From Coptis chinensis (lineage: Eukaryota; Streptophyta; Magnoliopsida; Ranunculales; Ranunculaceae), in assembly GCA_015680905.1 (NCBI GenBank), contig CM027383.1:89610501-89674500 (forward strand): a DNA stretch of 64,000 bases, written 5' to 3'. The first letter of the stretch is position 1; every line of letters starts with the position of its first letter. Of this stretch, positions 35,209-49,070 are shown in pieces. The notes under the pieces were generated by a model that saw nothing but the letters and a program-made list of their open reading frames with translations, was not told the origin of the DNA and did not search any database. The position numbers were made by a program, and so were the translations under genes.

Positions 35209-38200
35209 CTATGCTTCAGTTTCGGCACCACTAGGTGGTGCTGGTATGAGATGACCCTCTTGGAGCAGAGATGGAGGGAATGGTGCTCGGCATTTGCTAA
35301 TGTGTGATTTGAGGCGGGGAATGTTAGGATGTGCACTCCTACATCGGTGGCACCTCAACTCCATTGACAATAGCTTCTCGTCGTTGTTCAACCTTGCTTT
35401 CCCATATTTACTGATTTCATCAATTACATCTACTGAATCGCTGAAAAAAGCAGTGGTAAAACAATTCCAGTGCTTCTTGTTTTTAAATGTGTTGAGTTGA
35501 AATCCTGACTGATAACATGGAGGTGTAGCTGCTGCATTGAAGGGGTCTGCAAGAGTATTTTATTCCAGTCAGTAACTGTGGCTTATAATCTTGTAATACT
35601 CAGTCAAATCCAAATTACTGTCTTTTATACTGGTGCTGCAACATTACCTTGAACTTTTGACCAACATAACTATCCAACACTATTTATGCTATTGATTAAT
35701 GATTATACATACAGTACATTGTGGTATTTAAAAAGAAAGATCGATGAGAACTACTGTGTGTGCTCATGGTCTTCCATCGTGAGGATGACGAGTGTGAGTG
35801 GTCCACAGGGTTTAAACCTAATGGACATTCCAATGAGAACGAGAAATACATAGATATAATATTCAGTCGGGATCCTTGTACGTGTATATCTTACTGGCGT
35901 TGGAGTGTTGCAACATAACCCTGAGCATTTGAATAAGAAGCAATCTAAACAATAGAGCACTCTTTACAGTATTAATAATACATACATATCCATACATAAC
36001 AGTATTCACAACAAAATATAAAGGAGAACTAATATGTGAACTCGGTTATCGAAAAAAAAATAAAAAGAAAAAATAAAAATAATAATATGTGAACACATGA
36101 ATCATCATATTTACTAAATAAAGGAATACTCGTCAGTAAGAAACTCATGCAATAAAGAAAACAACGAGAGATGAAAATTATGATGCACGGAATTAGGAAA
36201 GTATGTCTCCAACAAAACTCACGTAGTTTTAAAATAAGCATGTTTTATTTATTTCTATTTCGAAGTGTTCCTCAATCATTAGCACCACCAATATTCCGAA
36301 ATATTATCTCCAAATTACTGTAATTTTTTACTGGTGCTGCAACATAGCCAAACAATTGAATGAGAAAAGATATGACCTATTCAGCATCTGTAGACTGTAC
36401 TATTAATATCGTTACAGAATGGTATCGAGACGGAAGATCAATGAAGCATCATCTGATGAGAACTTCCTAGCCCACTTCACACCCGGCATGCATGGTCCTT
36501 AGTAATTGAAGGTGTTCTTCCCCTACATCTGCAAGATGATCAAGACCATCCTTTCTTGCTAACACCAGAAGGTGATTTTGTGCCTGCATGAAGATGAAGT
36601 ATTAACCCGTTGTAACAACAATTATAGATGAGACCAATAGCAGGTCAGTTACCTTGGGGTAAAGATCGTTCAGAACAACCACATCATCTACCATCTCAAT
36701 GACAACATTACTGTACTTCTCAGGATGGATAGCAATATGATGAAGACCTTGAGCCCATGAACCCCAACTCTTGGGCGTTTAAGCCACCAACATTATCATT
36801 GTCAATTGTGGATTTCTCTTTTTAGCACTAGTAGACCCAGAGGGCAAACACTTTCATTTGACTCTGAGAAAACATGCTGATTTCCAGGTTCACCATCAAG
36901 CCCCTTGCATTTCTTATTTCTCTCAGAGTCATAGGTAGCCCCTGGCAATCTTCTGATTGTTATTTGAAAAATCACTAGTAGGCTGTCTCTGTGGTAGATC
37001 TTCTCCATAACCTTTCTCTGTTATTTGCTTATTCACAGCAGATGCAAAACCTTCAAATAGTGATGAGTAGGCCTTCACGGAGAACATTGCAACCTTTATT
37101 GTAGTCATTGTTAAGAAAGTTTGGTCTGTGGGGATTCATGTTAGGACCCAAGAACATGTATGACATGAGTAACCCCTTCTTTTTTATATAGCGGGGGAGG
37201 TTAAAGGAAGAGGTACAACTAAAGCACTCCCTGGTGCAAGAGACCCAGCCAGTTTCTCAGTTGCAGCTTCTAGGGATGGACCCGGCATTGAAAATAGCTG
37301 CATTTACTCCACCACCGCCGGGTTTCAGTTTAGCCTGCACAAACAAATATTTTAATCAGATACCTTGACATGACTGGGTAAGAATACAAGTCTTCTACCC
37401 TTCGCCTTTAACCTTGCAAATTTCTTTTTAGTTGGCAGTTCTTTAAAATATTTATGGTAACAAGTATCCAATATTGCCATCTCACAAGTCACAACCATAA
37501 ATGTAATGGCATGACAAACCGACTTCGTCAACCATCTTCCTTGTATTAATGGGGAATTTCTCATATGTACTCTTTCTTATGCCATATAGCATTATCAATA
37601 CTCCTGCATAAATATCACGAACTAATGTACTAAAAAGAAATTCAATGATTTCAAAAAAAGAAAACAAAAAATACAGGAAAACAAAACAAAAGGTTGATAC
37701 GTTCACAGTAGGCCTCCCTATGGAAACAACATGCTCCATCAGAATAATCATTCATTTCTAGTCGAAGTGTGGATGTTCTCCAGAGGCTAAATTCAGTTTC
37801 CTGATGATATGTATTTGGTATTTAGGCATTGTTGTGAGCGTCCAAGTACATCCCCCCCTCCCCCGGTTTCTATCCCTACCCAGAATATGCACAAAAATCA
37901 CTAAATAATAATGCAAAAAAATGTCAAGTGAAGGTGAAAATACTAGCCCTCATCTACACAGTAACATATGACACGGTCAAGTCATGCAGCTATATGCATA
38001 GTTAAACAAAAATTTGTCGCGGAGCTCAAAACAGTTTATTATTGATTATGAGTGAATTCCTTTGCCTCTCCCCTATGTTATGCGCACCTTCTCAGTGTCT
38101 TATGTTGCTTCTACTACAAAATGAAACAGCTGGCACAGACTCTACAGAATTAGCACTTCTTTAGTAGCAATATAAAATCTTGCAAGAAGTGGTTACATAC

Positions 38201-39667
38201 TGTAGGTATACTGGTATAGTTAACAAGTTCTCAAATAATGACTCGAGATGACAAACCACACAAAAGGTAAAAAGAAGTAATCCTTATACAACCATTGATA
38301 TGAATTTAACATGTTCCCGATCCCAGCATACTTTGGCGCCCAAGTCCAAAACTTCGAGTGTGAAAAATAGTAATTAAAACACTTTTTGTTAAAACTTACC
38401 AGTTGGCAGCATTAGCAATTACATTACAAAAGCCAAACCACCTAGTGTATAAAGCTGAGGTTATATCTCCCTACAAAGCGTGAGGAATTTGGCAGGGGTC
38501 AATATTTTTCTCTGCTTTAGCCCTAACCAAAGCCAAAATCTTTGACCCGATGAGTCAGGTCTACCAAAACAAGTTTGACATTCTCAACCTTATTAAAAAT
38601 TTCTCAACTTCTTCAACAATGACATCAGATGCCTTCTCCAGGTTGAACTGAAAATCAGCAGTCGAAATGGGCCGAAATGCAAGAGTAGAACCACTGGAAG
38701 AAGTTTCTGAAATCACAGCAGCTGATGAGTCCAGTGGCAAGTTTTCATCCATTTTTATTTCTTGATTTGAATTCTGAACAGCTGAAGGGTTGTTTCCTTA
38801 CACTCCTTACCAGCAGGTTCCTCAGTTTCTTCATTAGACACAGTACCATGTGAGCAATTCACATTTGAATCTTTGGCAGGATTCTCAACTTTCTTCAAAA
38901 TTTCATGATTCCTAATTGAACCATTGCACCTGGGTTTTCTGACCAAAACATCCCAATGGCAAGGTATCCCGCCCAAGGGCAGTGTACGTATTAACAACAC
39001 CTTGAATATCAGTGTCATTTTGGCAAAATGTGATTCGAGAGAACCCTTCATTCAGCTTAGGTAGTTCTTTGTTCTGCAGCATTCTGTTCACAACAGCAGC
39101 AGCCTTTCCACCTTGCAAGTTTCCTTCATGACCAGTACGCTTCACTGATCGAGATATACAAAGTCGAGCAGGAAGATCAAGCACAACAGCATGAACATCC
39201 ACTTGAGGTCCCCCTAGCTTCACAAACTCAGCACGTTGTTGTCTGTCTATATTGCATCTATCTATAAAAACACTTTTCCCATCCTTCAACGCTTCCACTG
39301 CACTCTTTAAACACTGGGCTTTTGTCCCAGATTTTTCCATTCAATGGTATCCTATAATGTAAAACAACAGCTTCTTCATACCCTTTACTAGAAATTGTTA
39401 AAACAAGTTGGAATTTACAGAGAGCGATATAAATAGACCTGGCAAAACACGAACCCAAGTTCGTTTAGCAGCTTTAATGACATTTTTCACAGAAAAAAGA
39501 CTTTCCACTTCCAGGTGCACCCATCAAAATTACTATTACACCTTAGTATTCTTCTCCATTTCTTCTGCAAACACAAAAACGACAAAATGACGATACAGAG
39601 ATGCAATTATAAAAACAGATATTTCGGGTTACGTACCTTGTGGAATCATTTCACTGTCCATCTCCAT
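35209..39667 (-). pseudogene. plant aprataxin-like (bHLH140-type) gene, decayed
   Basis: Seen, N to C on the minus strand: exon 1 39667-39637 (MEMDSEMIPQ); exon 2 39564-39439 with P-loop GAPGSGKS and frameshifts on both sides; a long exon from 39351 with GTKAQCLKSAVEALKDGKSV, FIDRCNIDRQQRAEFVKLGG and SRSVKRTGHEGNLQGGKAAA (kinase-like domain); then macro-domain remnants (KPGGGGVNAAIF, 37335 down). After these come AQNHLLVLARKDGLDHLADV (36590-36480), an HLHVIS histidine-triad motif (35546 down) and the C2HE-type finger ELRCHRCRSAHPNI, ending in TAG at 35209. Known: plant aprataxins join a P-loop kinase, macro, HIT and zinc-finger region and remove 5'-AMP from damaged DNA ends. At least six single-base frameshifts and several stops are visible, while introns remain, so it is a decayed DNA copy, not a processed one. 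The 37352-37751 stretch inside it is unassigned. Confidence 0.85.
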
Positions 39668-39687
39668 ATCTTCTTCGTTTGAAACCT

Positions 39688-42470
39688 CATAACTCCTCTC
39701 AGGGGGAAACCTTCAAAAACACAAAACGCTTCTACGTAAAAACTCAACCCGCTTCCTCTTCAAATCTGCATAACTTTTTCTCGCCTACTTTGTGCTCGCT
39801 TTAATCCTTTCTCTAATGACTCTAATCTGTCCAGATGTCTCTCTCACTATCTCAGGCCCAAATAATACTCGATCTCCCACGTCTGCCCAACAAGCAGGTG
39901 ATCGACATGGATGCCCATACAAAGCCTCAAAGGGTGCCATACCGATGTTCGACTGGAAACTGTTATTATATGCAAACTCCACCAAAGGCCAATGCTCCTC
40001 CCATCCTCCACCAAAATCCAATACACAAGACCGTAACATATCTTCTAATATCTGATTCACCCTTTCCGTCTGTCCATCTGTCTGAGGATGATAAGCAGTA
40101 CTCATCGCCAAACTAGTACCCATAGCACGCTGAAAACTCTTTCAAAACTCATAAGTGAACAAAGGATCTCGATCCGAAACAATACTCACTGGAATCCCAT
40201 GTAACCCCGACCACTTCCCGAATGTACAAGGAAACCAACTTATTTGTATTTCTACGCACGTCAATAGGAATGAAATGAGCAGTCTTTGTTAAACGATCAA
40301 CAATAACCCAAATAGATTCATTACCTCTCTGAGACTTGGGCAAACCATCAATAAAATCCATAGAAATGTGCTCCCATTTCCACATCGGTATCTCTAATGG
40401 CCGCAATAATCCGTAAGGCCTCGATGTTTCGCCTTTTAACTGTCGACAAGTTAAACATCGAGAAATATATTCATCGACATCTCTTTTCATCCCTTCCCAC
40501 CAAAAGGTCCTCTTCAAGTCATGGTACATCTTCGTTCCTCCAGGATGAATTGTAAACCGAGAACGATGAGCTTCATATCATATCTCTGTCTTTAACTCTG
40601 CATCATCTAGTACACACAATCTCCCATGAAATCTCAATCCTCCATCATAATCAATCTGCCTAATCGCATTTAACAATCATCTAAAAATATCAATGACTAG
40701 ATCATCTAACCGACTCAAAAGAAATGGGTCTCTGTGCTACATGGCAAACACTCTACTGAAAATCACTGGTCTAACCTCCAAACTGCATATATACCCTTTA
40801 TCTGTACCTGGTGTAGTCCGGATGTCATAAGTTGCTATAGTCTCCAAACTCTTCCACTCTTGCACCATAAGAGTGGTCAAAACACAAGGCAATCGACTAA
40901 GTGCATCAACAACTACATTGCCTCTTTACGGGTGATATTGAATCTCAAGTCATAACTACTTATGAATTCCATCCATCTCTGCTATCTCATGTTCAACTCT
41001 TTCTGTGAATAAAGATACTTCAAACTCTTGTGATCTGTGTAAAGCTCGAACTTCTCACCATATAAATAATGCCTCCATACCTTCAAAGCAAAAACCACTA
41101 CCACTAACTCCAAGTCATGAGTGGGACAACGCCGTGTATCTTCAACTCGCCGTGAAGCATAACGACACCATCTTTTGGTCTTGCATTAACATTAACAACC
41201 CAAACCAGGTTCCACTAGCATCCTAAAACCACTAGTTTTTACGCCTCTAGTCGGGATTACTAGAATCGAGAGTAGTCAACCTCTGTTTCAATTATAAGAA
41301 AGCCTTCTCACAATCATTAGTCCACATAAACTTCACATCCTTCCTAGTTAACCGTTTTTGAGCGGAGCTGCAATAAGCGAGAACTTCTCAATAAATCTCC
41401 GATAATATCCAGCTAACCCCAAGAAACTCCTAATCTCTGTAACAATGGTTAGTTGTTTCCATTCTTTCACTACAGCAACCTTTTCAGGGTTTACAACAAT
41501 CCCCTCACTAGATATCACATGTCCCAATAAACGAATTTCTTTTTTCCAAAAATGGCATTTGCTAAACTTAGCATACAACTTTTGTTCTCTAAACGTCTGC
41601 ATCAGTATCTTCAAATGCATTTTATGTTATTCTATGTTTTGTGAATACACTAAAATGTCATCAATGAAAACAATCACAAATTTATCCAAATAGGGCTTGA
41701 AAATATGATTCATCAGGTCCATAAAGAATGTAGGTGCATTCGTCAACTTAAAAGGCATCACAGAAAACTCATACAAATCATACCGAGTTCTAAATGCAGT
41801 CAAAGGAATATTATTCTCTTCAACCCCCATCTGATAATAACAAGTCCTTAAATCAAACTTTGAAAATACCTTAGCCCCTTTCAACTGATTCAACAAACCG
41901 TCAATCCTAGGAAGCGGGTACTTATTTTTTATAGTCACAAGATTCAAATCCCTAAAATCAAAACACATTCTCAAGGTACCATCCTTCTTTGAAACAAAAA
42001 TAGCAGGCGCACCCCATGGTGAGTTGCTTGGTCGTATGAACCCCTTCCTGAGTAATTTCTCGACTTGTACTTTCATTTCCTCCAATAGCTTAGGCGCCAA
42101 CCTATAAGCCAACTTTGAAACTAGTGCAGTCCCTAGTACCAAGTCCATACGAAACTCTACCTCCTTTGTGGGTGGCAACCCTGGAATCTCCTGAAAAACA
42201 TCTTCAAAGGGGGCACTACTTCCATATTGCTGATATCCCTCGTAGGTATCTTTATAGAGCACAGGAAACTAGATATCACCGAGTCCTCCTTACTATCACA
42301 AGTGTGAATCAACCTTGACTTGCCAGGTGTATTCACTATAACTTCCCTCCTCGCACAATCCAAGGTAACATGATAGCGCGTCAACCAGTCCATACCAAGT
42401 ATGAAATGGAAACCCTCAAACCCTAAAACTATCAAGTATGTCATAGAATCAACTCATACAGATCAAACTC
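39688..42470 (-). mobile_element. Ty3/gypsy (chromovirus, Tekay-like) pol fragment
   Basis: Seen on the minus strand: protease end (FHFILGMDWLTRYHVTLDC, about 42400), reverse transcriptase ([42 protein letters not shown] in place of YXDD-type), RNase H ([19 protein letters not shown], about 41020), integrase zinc and core (CLTCRQLKGETSRPYG, HISMDFIDGLPKS, AYHPQTDGQTERVNQ) and its tail (KSYADLKRKRVEF, then RGVMRF after a shift, ending about 39688). Known: this order and the integrase signature fit Ty3/gypsy chromoviruses of the Tekay/Del type. There is no gag, LTR, primer site or intact frame. Stops and shifts occur in RNase H and integrase. It is cut off at a kinase exon on one side and at the aprataxin-like start on the other. 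Confidence 0.9.
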
Positions 42471-42478
42471 ATACATAC

Positions 42479-42629
42479 CTGAAGATTGATTGAGTTTCAA
42501 CTTGCCTATCTATCAAACTCCTACTAGTCAACATTTCATAAAAAATGCACCCAACCGACTAGATATATGCTGCAAAACTGTAGTGCCCCCCACGAGAATT
42601 TCGGGAGCTCTGTAACCGGGGGTACCATG
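42479..42629 (-). pseudogene. isolated protein kinase exon (subdomain VIII)
   Basis: Seen: a 151-bp exon between a TTTCAG acceptor and a CAG|GTATGT donor. It reads HGTPGYRAPEILVGGTT (the APE motif of the activation loop), then IWS-like and FYEM-like remnants and in-frame stops. Known: GTxxYRAPE is the hallmark of subdomain VIII in Ser/Thr kinases. The rest of the kinase is absent. It directly adjoins the chromovirus fragment. Confidence 0.65.
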
Positions 42630-42639
42630 CTGAAATAAA

Positions 42640-43379
42640 AAAATGTTATTAGTTTTAATAGCAGGGAATGAGGATTTGTGCAGAATAACATACTACAATG
42701 AAATTACATAGAAAACCGTTAAACAAAACTTTTAATTGCAACCAACACAAATAGCTAGGGGTGGCAGTTTTGTACACGACCCGCTAACCCGACACGAATC
42801 CAACATTAAATTAGCGGGTTCAGGTTGGAAAAAAAAGCTTTTGGGTCATTTAAGGGTTGACCCACCGAACCTGACAAATAAGTGGGTTGGGTTAGTAGGA
42901 TCACATAGGTTAACCCGAGTAACCTATTAGATAAATGTTTTAACATGTTTTAAGATAAGTTTCCTTATTTGTTAAAATCTCATCATCCCAACTATCTAAA
43001 ATAAATGACTAAAAGGAGAAGGATTAGCCGTCATATTGATTCATTCGATAAAGATATGTTTTATTATTCAATTTTCATTGATATGTAGGTGACAAGAGCT
43101 CGCTTTGTATTTGGTTGGCTCTTTGGTGAAAACATGTATTTTGTATTATATAGCTAAGGTTGTTTTAAGTGAATCTTCTACGCAACTTCATCAGTGGAGA
43201 TTCACTCAATCCATTTATTCACTATCCTCACAACTTGATCTTTCATTGAATTCAAGTATGCCTCGATAATTGGCTGTTTTTTTTATCTATTTATTTTTTG
43301 CTAAGATTTCAAATTAATACATTATAAGTGTATTGCTACAATGTCTTTGAGAAAAAGACTAGCTTTCGAACCCGTTCGT
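42640..43379. other. no gene recognised
   Basis: Begins with a GC-richer stretch (42756-42915) starting TAGGGGTGGCAG, like a hAT end. No matching right end or duplication was found. The rest is AT-rich. Confidence 0.45.
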
Positions 43380-43745
43380 ACCTTTATATTAAATTATTCT
43401 AAAAAAATTAGCAATTATGTATATATGCATAATTAGCTATGCATAGTTATGAGATCGATATGAAAATTATATTAATCACTCATTCAAATTTTTTGCACCA
43501 CTCTCTATAAAAGGAAGCACCAAACCTTGATAAAACCCATCAACTTCTTTTTTGTTGTTAGGGTTAATAAGTTTGATTGAAGTTTTGTGAGAATGTTAAA
43601 TATGGCTTAAAATAATATTGAAGCTACTTGAATAGAAAGACATTCCTAATCATAATAAAAAAAATTATGATAAACACTACTTAAAATACAAAACTATATT
43701 TGTCGAGACATTTATTCCCCTACATATAATCTGAGGACATATTTT
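43380..43745. repeat. flank segment of the minisatellite, copy 1
   Basis: Closely resembles 48710-49070. Shared words include TTTGATTGAAGTTTTGTGAGA and GAAGCTACTTGAATAG, and both copies lead directly into the same repeat array. This marks a higher-order duplication. Confidence 0.75.
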
Positions 43746-44257
43746 AGGGTTATTAGTTCAATGCATTTGCATCAAGTTTCTGATTTTCCAATTATTCTTT
43801 AAGGTTAGTTCAATGTAGTACGTTGCATCCAGTTTCCAATTTCTCATTAATTATTCTTTGGGGATAGTTCAATGCAATAATTGCATCAAGTTTTTGATTT
43901 CTTGTTAATTATTATTTGAGGTTAGTTCAATGCAATTGCATCCACTTTATGATTTCCCATTTGTTATTCATTAAGGTTAATTCAGTATAGTTGCATCCAG
44001 TTTTCGATGTTTCGTTAATTAGTCTTTGAGATTAGTTCATTGCATTTGTATACAGGTTTCAATCTCCTGTTAATTACTCTTTGAGGTTAGTTCAATACAT
44101 CTGCATCCAGTTTCTGATTTCCCATTAATTACTTTTTTAGGTTAGTTCGTTAGTTTACAATTTCTAGTTATTTATACTTTGAGGTCAGTGTGATACAGTT
44201 ATATCCGGCTTTCAATTTCCAGTTAACTATTCTTTGAGGTTATTTCAATACATTTGC

Positions 44258-47200
44258 TGTAAAGTCCTGAATTATTATTAAGGGTATTTTCGTAAATTTC
44301 CTATTAAATCTAGGGTCGTTTATGTAAGTTGGTCGTCGGGTTTATATTTCAAACGTACGTAACTGGATGAAACTTAACTCCGACTCATAAGTCACGTTAG
44401 GTAAGCGACCCATATGCAAAAATTTGATAAAATGCTGGTTAGCGGTTGTTTCAGCGTCGTATGGCCGCACGAAGTTACCAGTTCGCCAGGAGGTGGGTTA
44501 TTGTTATAGCCTGCGGAGAGATAGAATATAGAAGATTAAATTTAGCGGGATGAGCCGGAAAAATAATTACGACGCGACGTCAAACGAGTGGTGGTTAGGC
44601 GTATTAGGACCTTAAGTCCAATTGGAATCGATCGGGCTTGGGCCCAAAAATATCGGCCGAAATCGAAAATAGGAAAAAACCGCACGAAACCAACAGTAAA
44701 ATGAAAAATCGCGAAATCCATCGCACCTTCTTCCCCAATTCGACAGTAACAAAAACCTAGGAGAGAGAAACCAAAAATTCTCTCAATTCACCTCGATCCA
44801 AACCTCAAATCTTCACCCTCAAGCCTTAGAAACCTTAAACCCAAATGTGAGGATTCGAAATTTGTGGGAATCGCGCCGTATCAAGGTAAAAGGTGAGTGC
44901 GATTTCGTATATATGTGCTGATTTGATTTAAATTGTTGATGGAATTGATATCTTGATTGTAACTGAGTGTATTGGGGGGTGTTGAAGGTCGGCAGTAGCA
45001 GTGGACGAGCGGGAGTGGAGTGGAACAGTGGTGAAAAAATTATTGGAATTGCGTCGTATCGCCGCTGCCACCGCTGCCGGGTGAGTTTAATTTGCTTTAA
45101 TCGATAGTTAAACTCATTGCAATGGAATTGATGTGTTACTGAAAATATTGAACGGTGGTGTGGTGTTTCGGCAGTAGCTCGGTTTGGAGAAGGAGAGCTG
45201 CGATTTTGGTGGAGCAGCAAGCTAGGAGTGATTTTGTGGCTGACTTGGTAAGAATTTGATTATTCAAGCCAATTTCGAGCAATTCATGTTGATTTATAAC
45301 TGTTTAAGACTTGAATGAGTAATGAGTGAGAGATAAAGAACACCCCGATATTATTGTTAGAGTTAATATGAATCGGGCGGCTGGGATTGGTTGTAGTTGA
45401 AATTTGGGACTGGAAAGTAGGATGGAATAGGATTGGCGTCGATATGAGGGCCTGCAATGGCCGAAATAGCCCGTAGAGACCGCCGAGTAATAAAGGCTTA
45501 AAATGGCCTGTGGCTCTGTTAACGGTAGTTAGATAAAAATAAATACCCGAAACCAAATTCGTAGTGTCGAGATTCTTCTCGACTTACGTTATATAAGAAT
45601 TCTCGTTCGTTTCGATAATTTCTAATGGTCGACGATATATATATATGATGTGTAGGAGTAAATACGAGGGGATTGATTAAGCGAGCTTGATTCGTTAAGT
45701 GGGCTTGAGGAGAACGGAGCTTGCTAAGGTAGGAACCTACATACCAATATATAGTCTGCTTATTTTCATGCATGATTTGAGTTGTTTAAAATGTTAAGAA
45801 ATAGTTTGCGTATCAACCATGCATGTATATATGATATTCATGTTTTTGCATTGTAGTTTTCCTCGATATGAATTAAGTATATGGATAGCTTTCGCGTGAA
45901 ATGGTTTTCTGTAAAATTGGGGGTAGCGAGGAATTGTTTTCTGGTTAAAAGTGAAAAACTGGTTTTAGGGAAAGGTTCGCGTCTCTTGTCTCAGCAAGGA
46001 GACAGAGAGATGGATTTTGTAATGCGGGTAAGGATTACCCGGTTGTTTGTAACTAGGTGCGAGGTTCTGGATTGGTCCCGGAATGGTCGTGCATGTTATT
46101 TACGATGATTCGCCGTTTGGGAATCATCGGTTGTTATTTACTATGACTGGCCCGTTTGGGAGTCATAGGTTGTTCTGCTCGATTTCGGGAAATCCAGGAA
46201 CTCACACCTATATAATCAACAGTTTTAAAAGAAAAACTAGATATGTAACTAGAGTATTTGAAAATAATCGGTAATCTATATATATATATAGATATTACTA
46301 TGTTTATCACGAGGAGATTTAGAAAAGGAACCGTGAATTCCTATAAAGAAGGAACTGTTGTCGCATTTCAGAGAGGCAGTCATTCGCTCTAGATTCCAAC
46401 TGTGGTGTACACCTTCGAGGTGGTGGGCCACCTTTAAAGGGATGCATCACTGGATGTAGTCGGGAATTCCTTTTCTACTTTTCTAGATAACCATTGCTTG
46501 TGGACGTGTCAATTTGTATGGTGATTAGCTTGTGGGGTTACATGCTACCTCGATGAGGTTTAGGCGAGGAGTGAGAGTTTAGTCCACTCCACGGATGTGT
46601 GTCGATCCCGAAAGATCTGAGTCGCCGAACGGTTGACCACCGTAAGTTAGGTGGTGACGACCGTATGGGGGGTCGTGGGTCACAGGGCCCACCCGAGCCC
46701 TAAAAGCTTTGGGGATTTTGTGTGTACGAAACACAACAACGGCATTTCCCCTCCGGCCCGGTAAAATCAGGAAAACAACGGTGCATGGTTCATTAATTGG
46801 GAAGTCTTGAACCGAGATTGCCTCGTGGGACCGGGTCGAGTACCCTGCACTTCACCATTCTAATAGGATGCGTGACCCACAATAGTTGTATGATGATTGT
46901 GAAAACTCTATTTTGAATATCAATGAAGCATGTCGAGATGATTTTTCGCTAGTTAGTGATGTATATATACATAGTCACAATATTTGAATACTATTATAGA
47001 AACCCCGCATGTTTTAAATGTTTTCTATAAGTAAACTATTATTGGCTATGTCTTTCACTGGGCATAGTTGTTTGCTCATCCTACTTAACATTTCGGACGA
47101 GCGATTCCGGAGGAGGGTTTTTCCCTAACCCTAGTGATGACGGGTATGGTGATTTGGGAGGATTTCCCCCCTTGCTTGAGAGAGGCGAGTCAAGTTTATA

Positions 47201-47630
47201 TTTTTGAATTTGGATAGAGATGACCTAGGTTATTCTTTTTCTTTGTATATAATGAGCCTAGCTCTTTTCCTTTGGTTGTATAGAAAGAGACTAGTTTCTT
47301 TTGTTGTATATATAGAGAGCTAGGTCATTTTGATGTAATAATCGTGATTTGGCAACGGTTCTCCTTGTTTTGTAGTTATATCGTCATATCCCCGCAGTAG
47401 TAGTTAGAGTTAAGTGTAGTATATATGGTTGTTGGATGTATGTATGGTTGTTGGAAGGGAATTATAAGATGTCGGGGTTTATGACAAAGTTATGACATGA
47501 GTTTTTTAGGTTTCTTAACGTCGATCAAACAAAGGAAACTCTGCCGAAATTTCGGTAGAATCGGGATAGGTGTCTGCCTCGAGATTCATTCCACGTCCTC
47601 GGGATGTGTGTTGGGTCTCGGGGCGTGACA
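44258..47630 (+). mobile_element. 3.37-kb solo-LTR-like element in the minisatellite
   Basis: Seen: begins TGTAAAGTCCTGAA and ends GGGGCGTGACA (TG...CA). A perfect 5-bp duplication TTTGC flanks it (44253-44257 and 47631-47635), and array units resume exactly at the far side. A GGTGAGTG donor-like site occurs near 44892. No gag or pol and no second LTR copy is visible. Known: the structure fits a solo LTR or a large non-coding LTR derivative; the lineage is not determined. Confidence 0.82.
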
Positions 47631-48709
47631 TTTGCATACAATTTCTGATTTCCCATTAGTTAATCTCTTATTTTAGTTTAATGAAGCTGCATCCAGTTTT
47701 TGATTTCAGTTAACTATTCTTTGAGGTTAGTCAGTTGCATCTAATTTTCGTTTTTATATTAATTGTTCTTTGAGGTTAGTTCAATGTTTTTGCATTAAGT
47801 TTTTGATCTCCCGTTAATTATTTTTTGAGTTTAGTTCATTGCAATTACATCAAATTTATAATTTCATGTTAATTATTCATTTAGGTTAGTTCAGTGCAGT
47901 TTCATCCATTTTTCAATATTTCGTTAGTTAGTCTTTGAGATTAGTTCATTGCATTTGCATCCAGTTTCCGATTTCCCGTTAATAACTCTTTAAGGTTAGT
48001 TCAATACATCTGCATCTAGTTTCTGATTATTTATATTTTGAGGTTAGTTATTTTGCAATTACATCCGGTTTCGATTTTACGTTAACTATTCTTTGAGGTT
48101 ATTTCAAAGCATTTGCATTTAGTTTATGATTTCTCACCAATTATTCTATGAGGTTAGTTCAATACAGTTGCATTTGGTTTTTATTTTTTGTTAATTATTT
48201 TTTGAGTTTAGTTCAATGCATTTGTATCTAGTTTCTAGTTTCCCATTAGTTATTATTTGAGGTTTGTTTGATGTATTTGCATACTATTTCCAATTTCTCG
48301 TTAAATATTTTTTAAGGATTTGCATCCAATTTCTAATTTCCTGTTAGTTATTCTCTGACGTTATTTTAATGCAATTGCATCCAGTTTTCGATTTCTGGTT
48401 AACTACTTTTTGAGTTTAGTTTATTGCATTTGCATAAAGTTTTCAATTTTCCGTTAATTACTCTTTGAGCTCAGTTATGTATTTGAATCCAGTTTCCAAT
48501 TTTATTTTAATTATCCAATGTGGTGTGTAATACCAACTTCTACTGATACATCTGTAGTGTCCTTGCAAACATGACATAAAAAATAAATTATGCTTGATTT
48601 ATTATGTGGGATCATCGAAGATTATCCAGTTCCCAATTTCCTGTCAATTATTATTTAAATTATATGCATTACTCACTATGTAGAATCTTCAAAGATTATC
48701 TATGAATGA

Positions 48710-49070
48710 GTGTTGTTATATTAATTATTCTGAAAAATATTTGCAAATATGCAGAACTATTATATATTAATATTATATTGATCACTCATCCAAATTTCTT
48801 ATAATGTGAAAACCTCATTCTCCAAAAAAAAAAAAAAAACTCGCCTTTGATAAAACCCTTCAATTCAACTTCATTTTGTTGTTTAATAATAGAAGTTTGA
48901 TTGAAGTTTTGTGAGATTGCCTAATAAGGCAAAGTTCATATATATTGAAGCTACTTGAATAGTAAGGAGTTCTCAATCATACGGAAAGAGATAAGATAAA
49001 CACCATTTTAAATACAAAGCTGTACTTATTGAGACATTCCCACAACATATAACCCAACTATGTTTTGAGA
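48710..49070. repeat. flank segment of the minisatellite, copy 2
   Basis: Second copy of the 43380-43745 segment, again followed by array units. Copy-to-copy distance is about 5.33 kb, or about 1.95 kb without the LTR insertion. Confidence 0.75.

Noticed and set aside
42756-42930. hAT-like left end TAGGGGTGGCAG
   Set aside because: No matching right end or 8-bp duplication of CAAATAGC was found downstream, so no element is called.
44819-45773. three minus-strand frames of 84-133 codons
   Set aside because: They lie in the solo-LTR-like element, show no domain, and are antisense to its GTGAGT-containing leader region.
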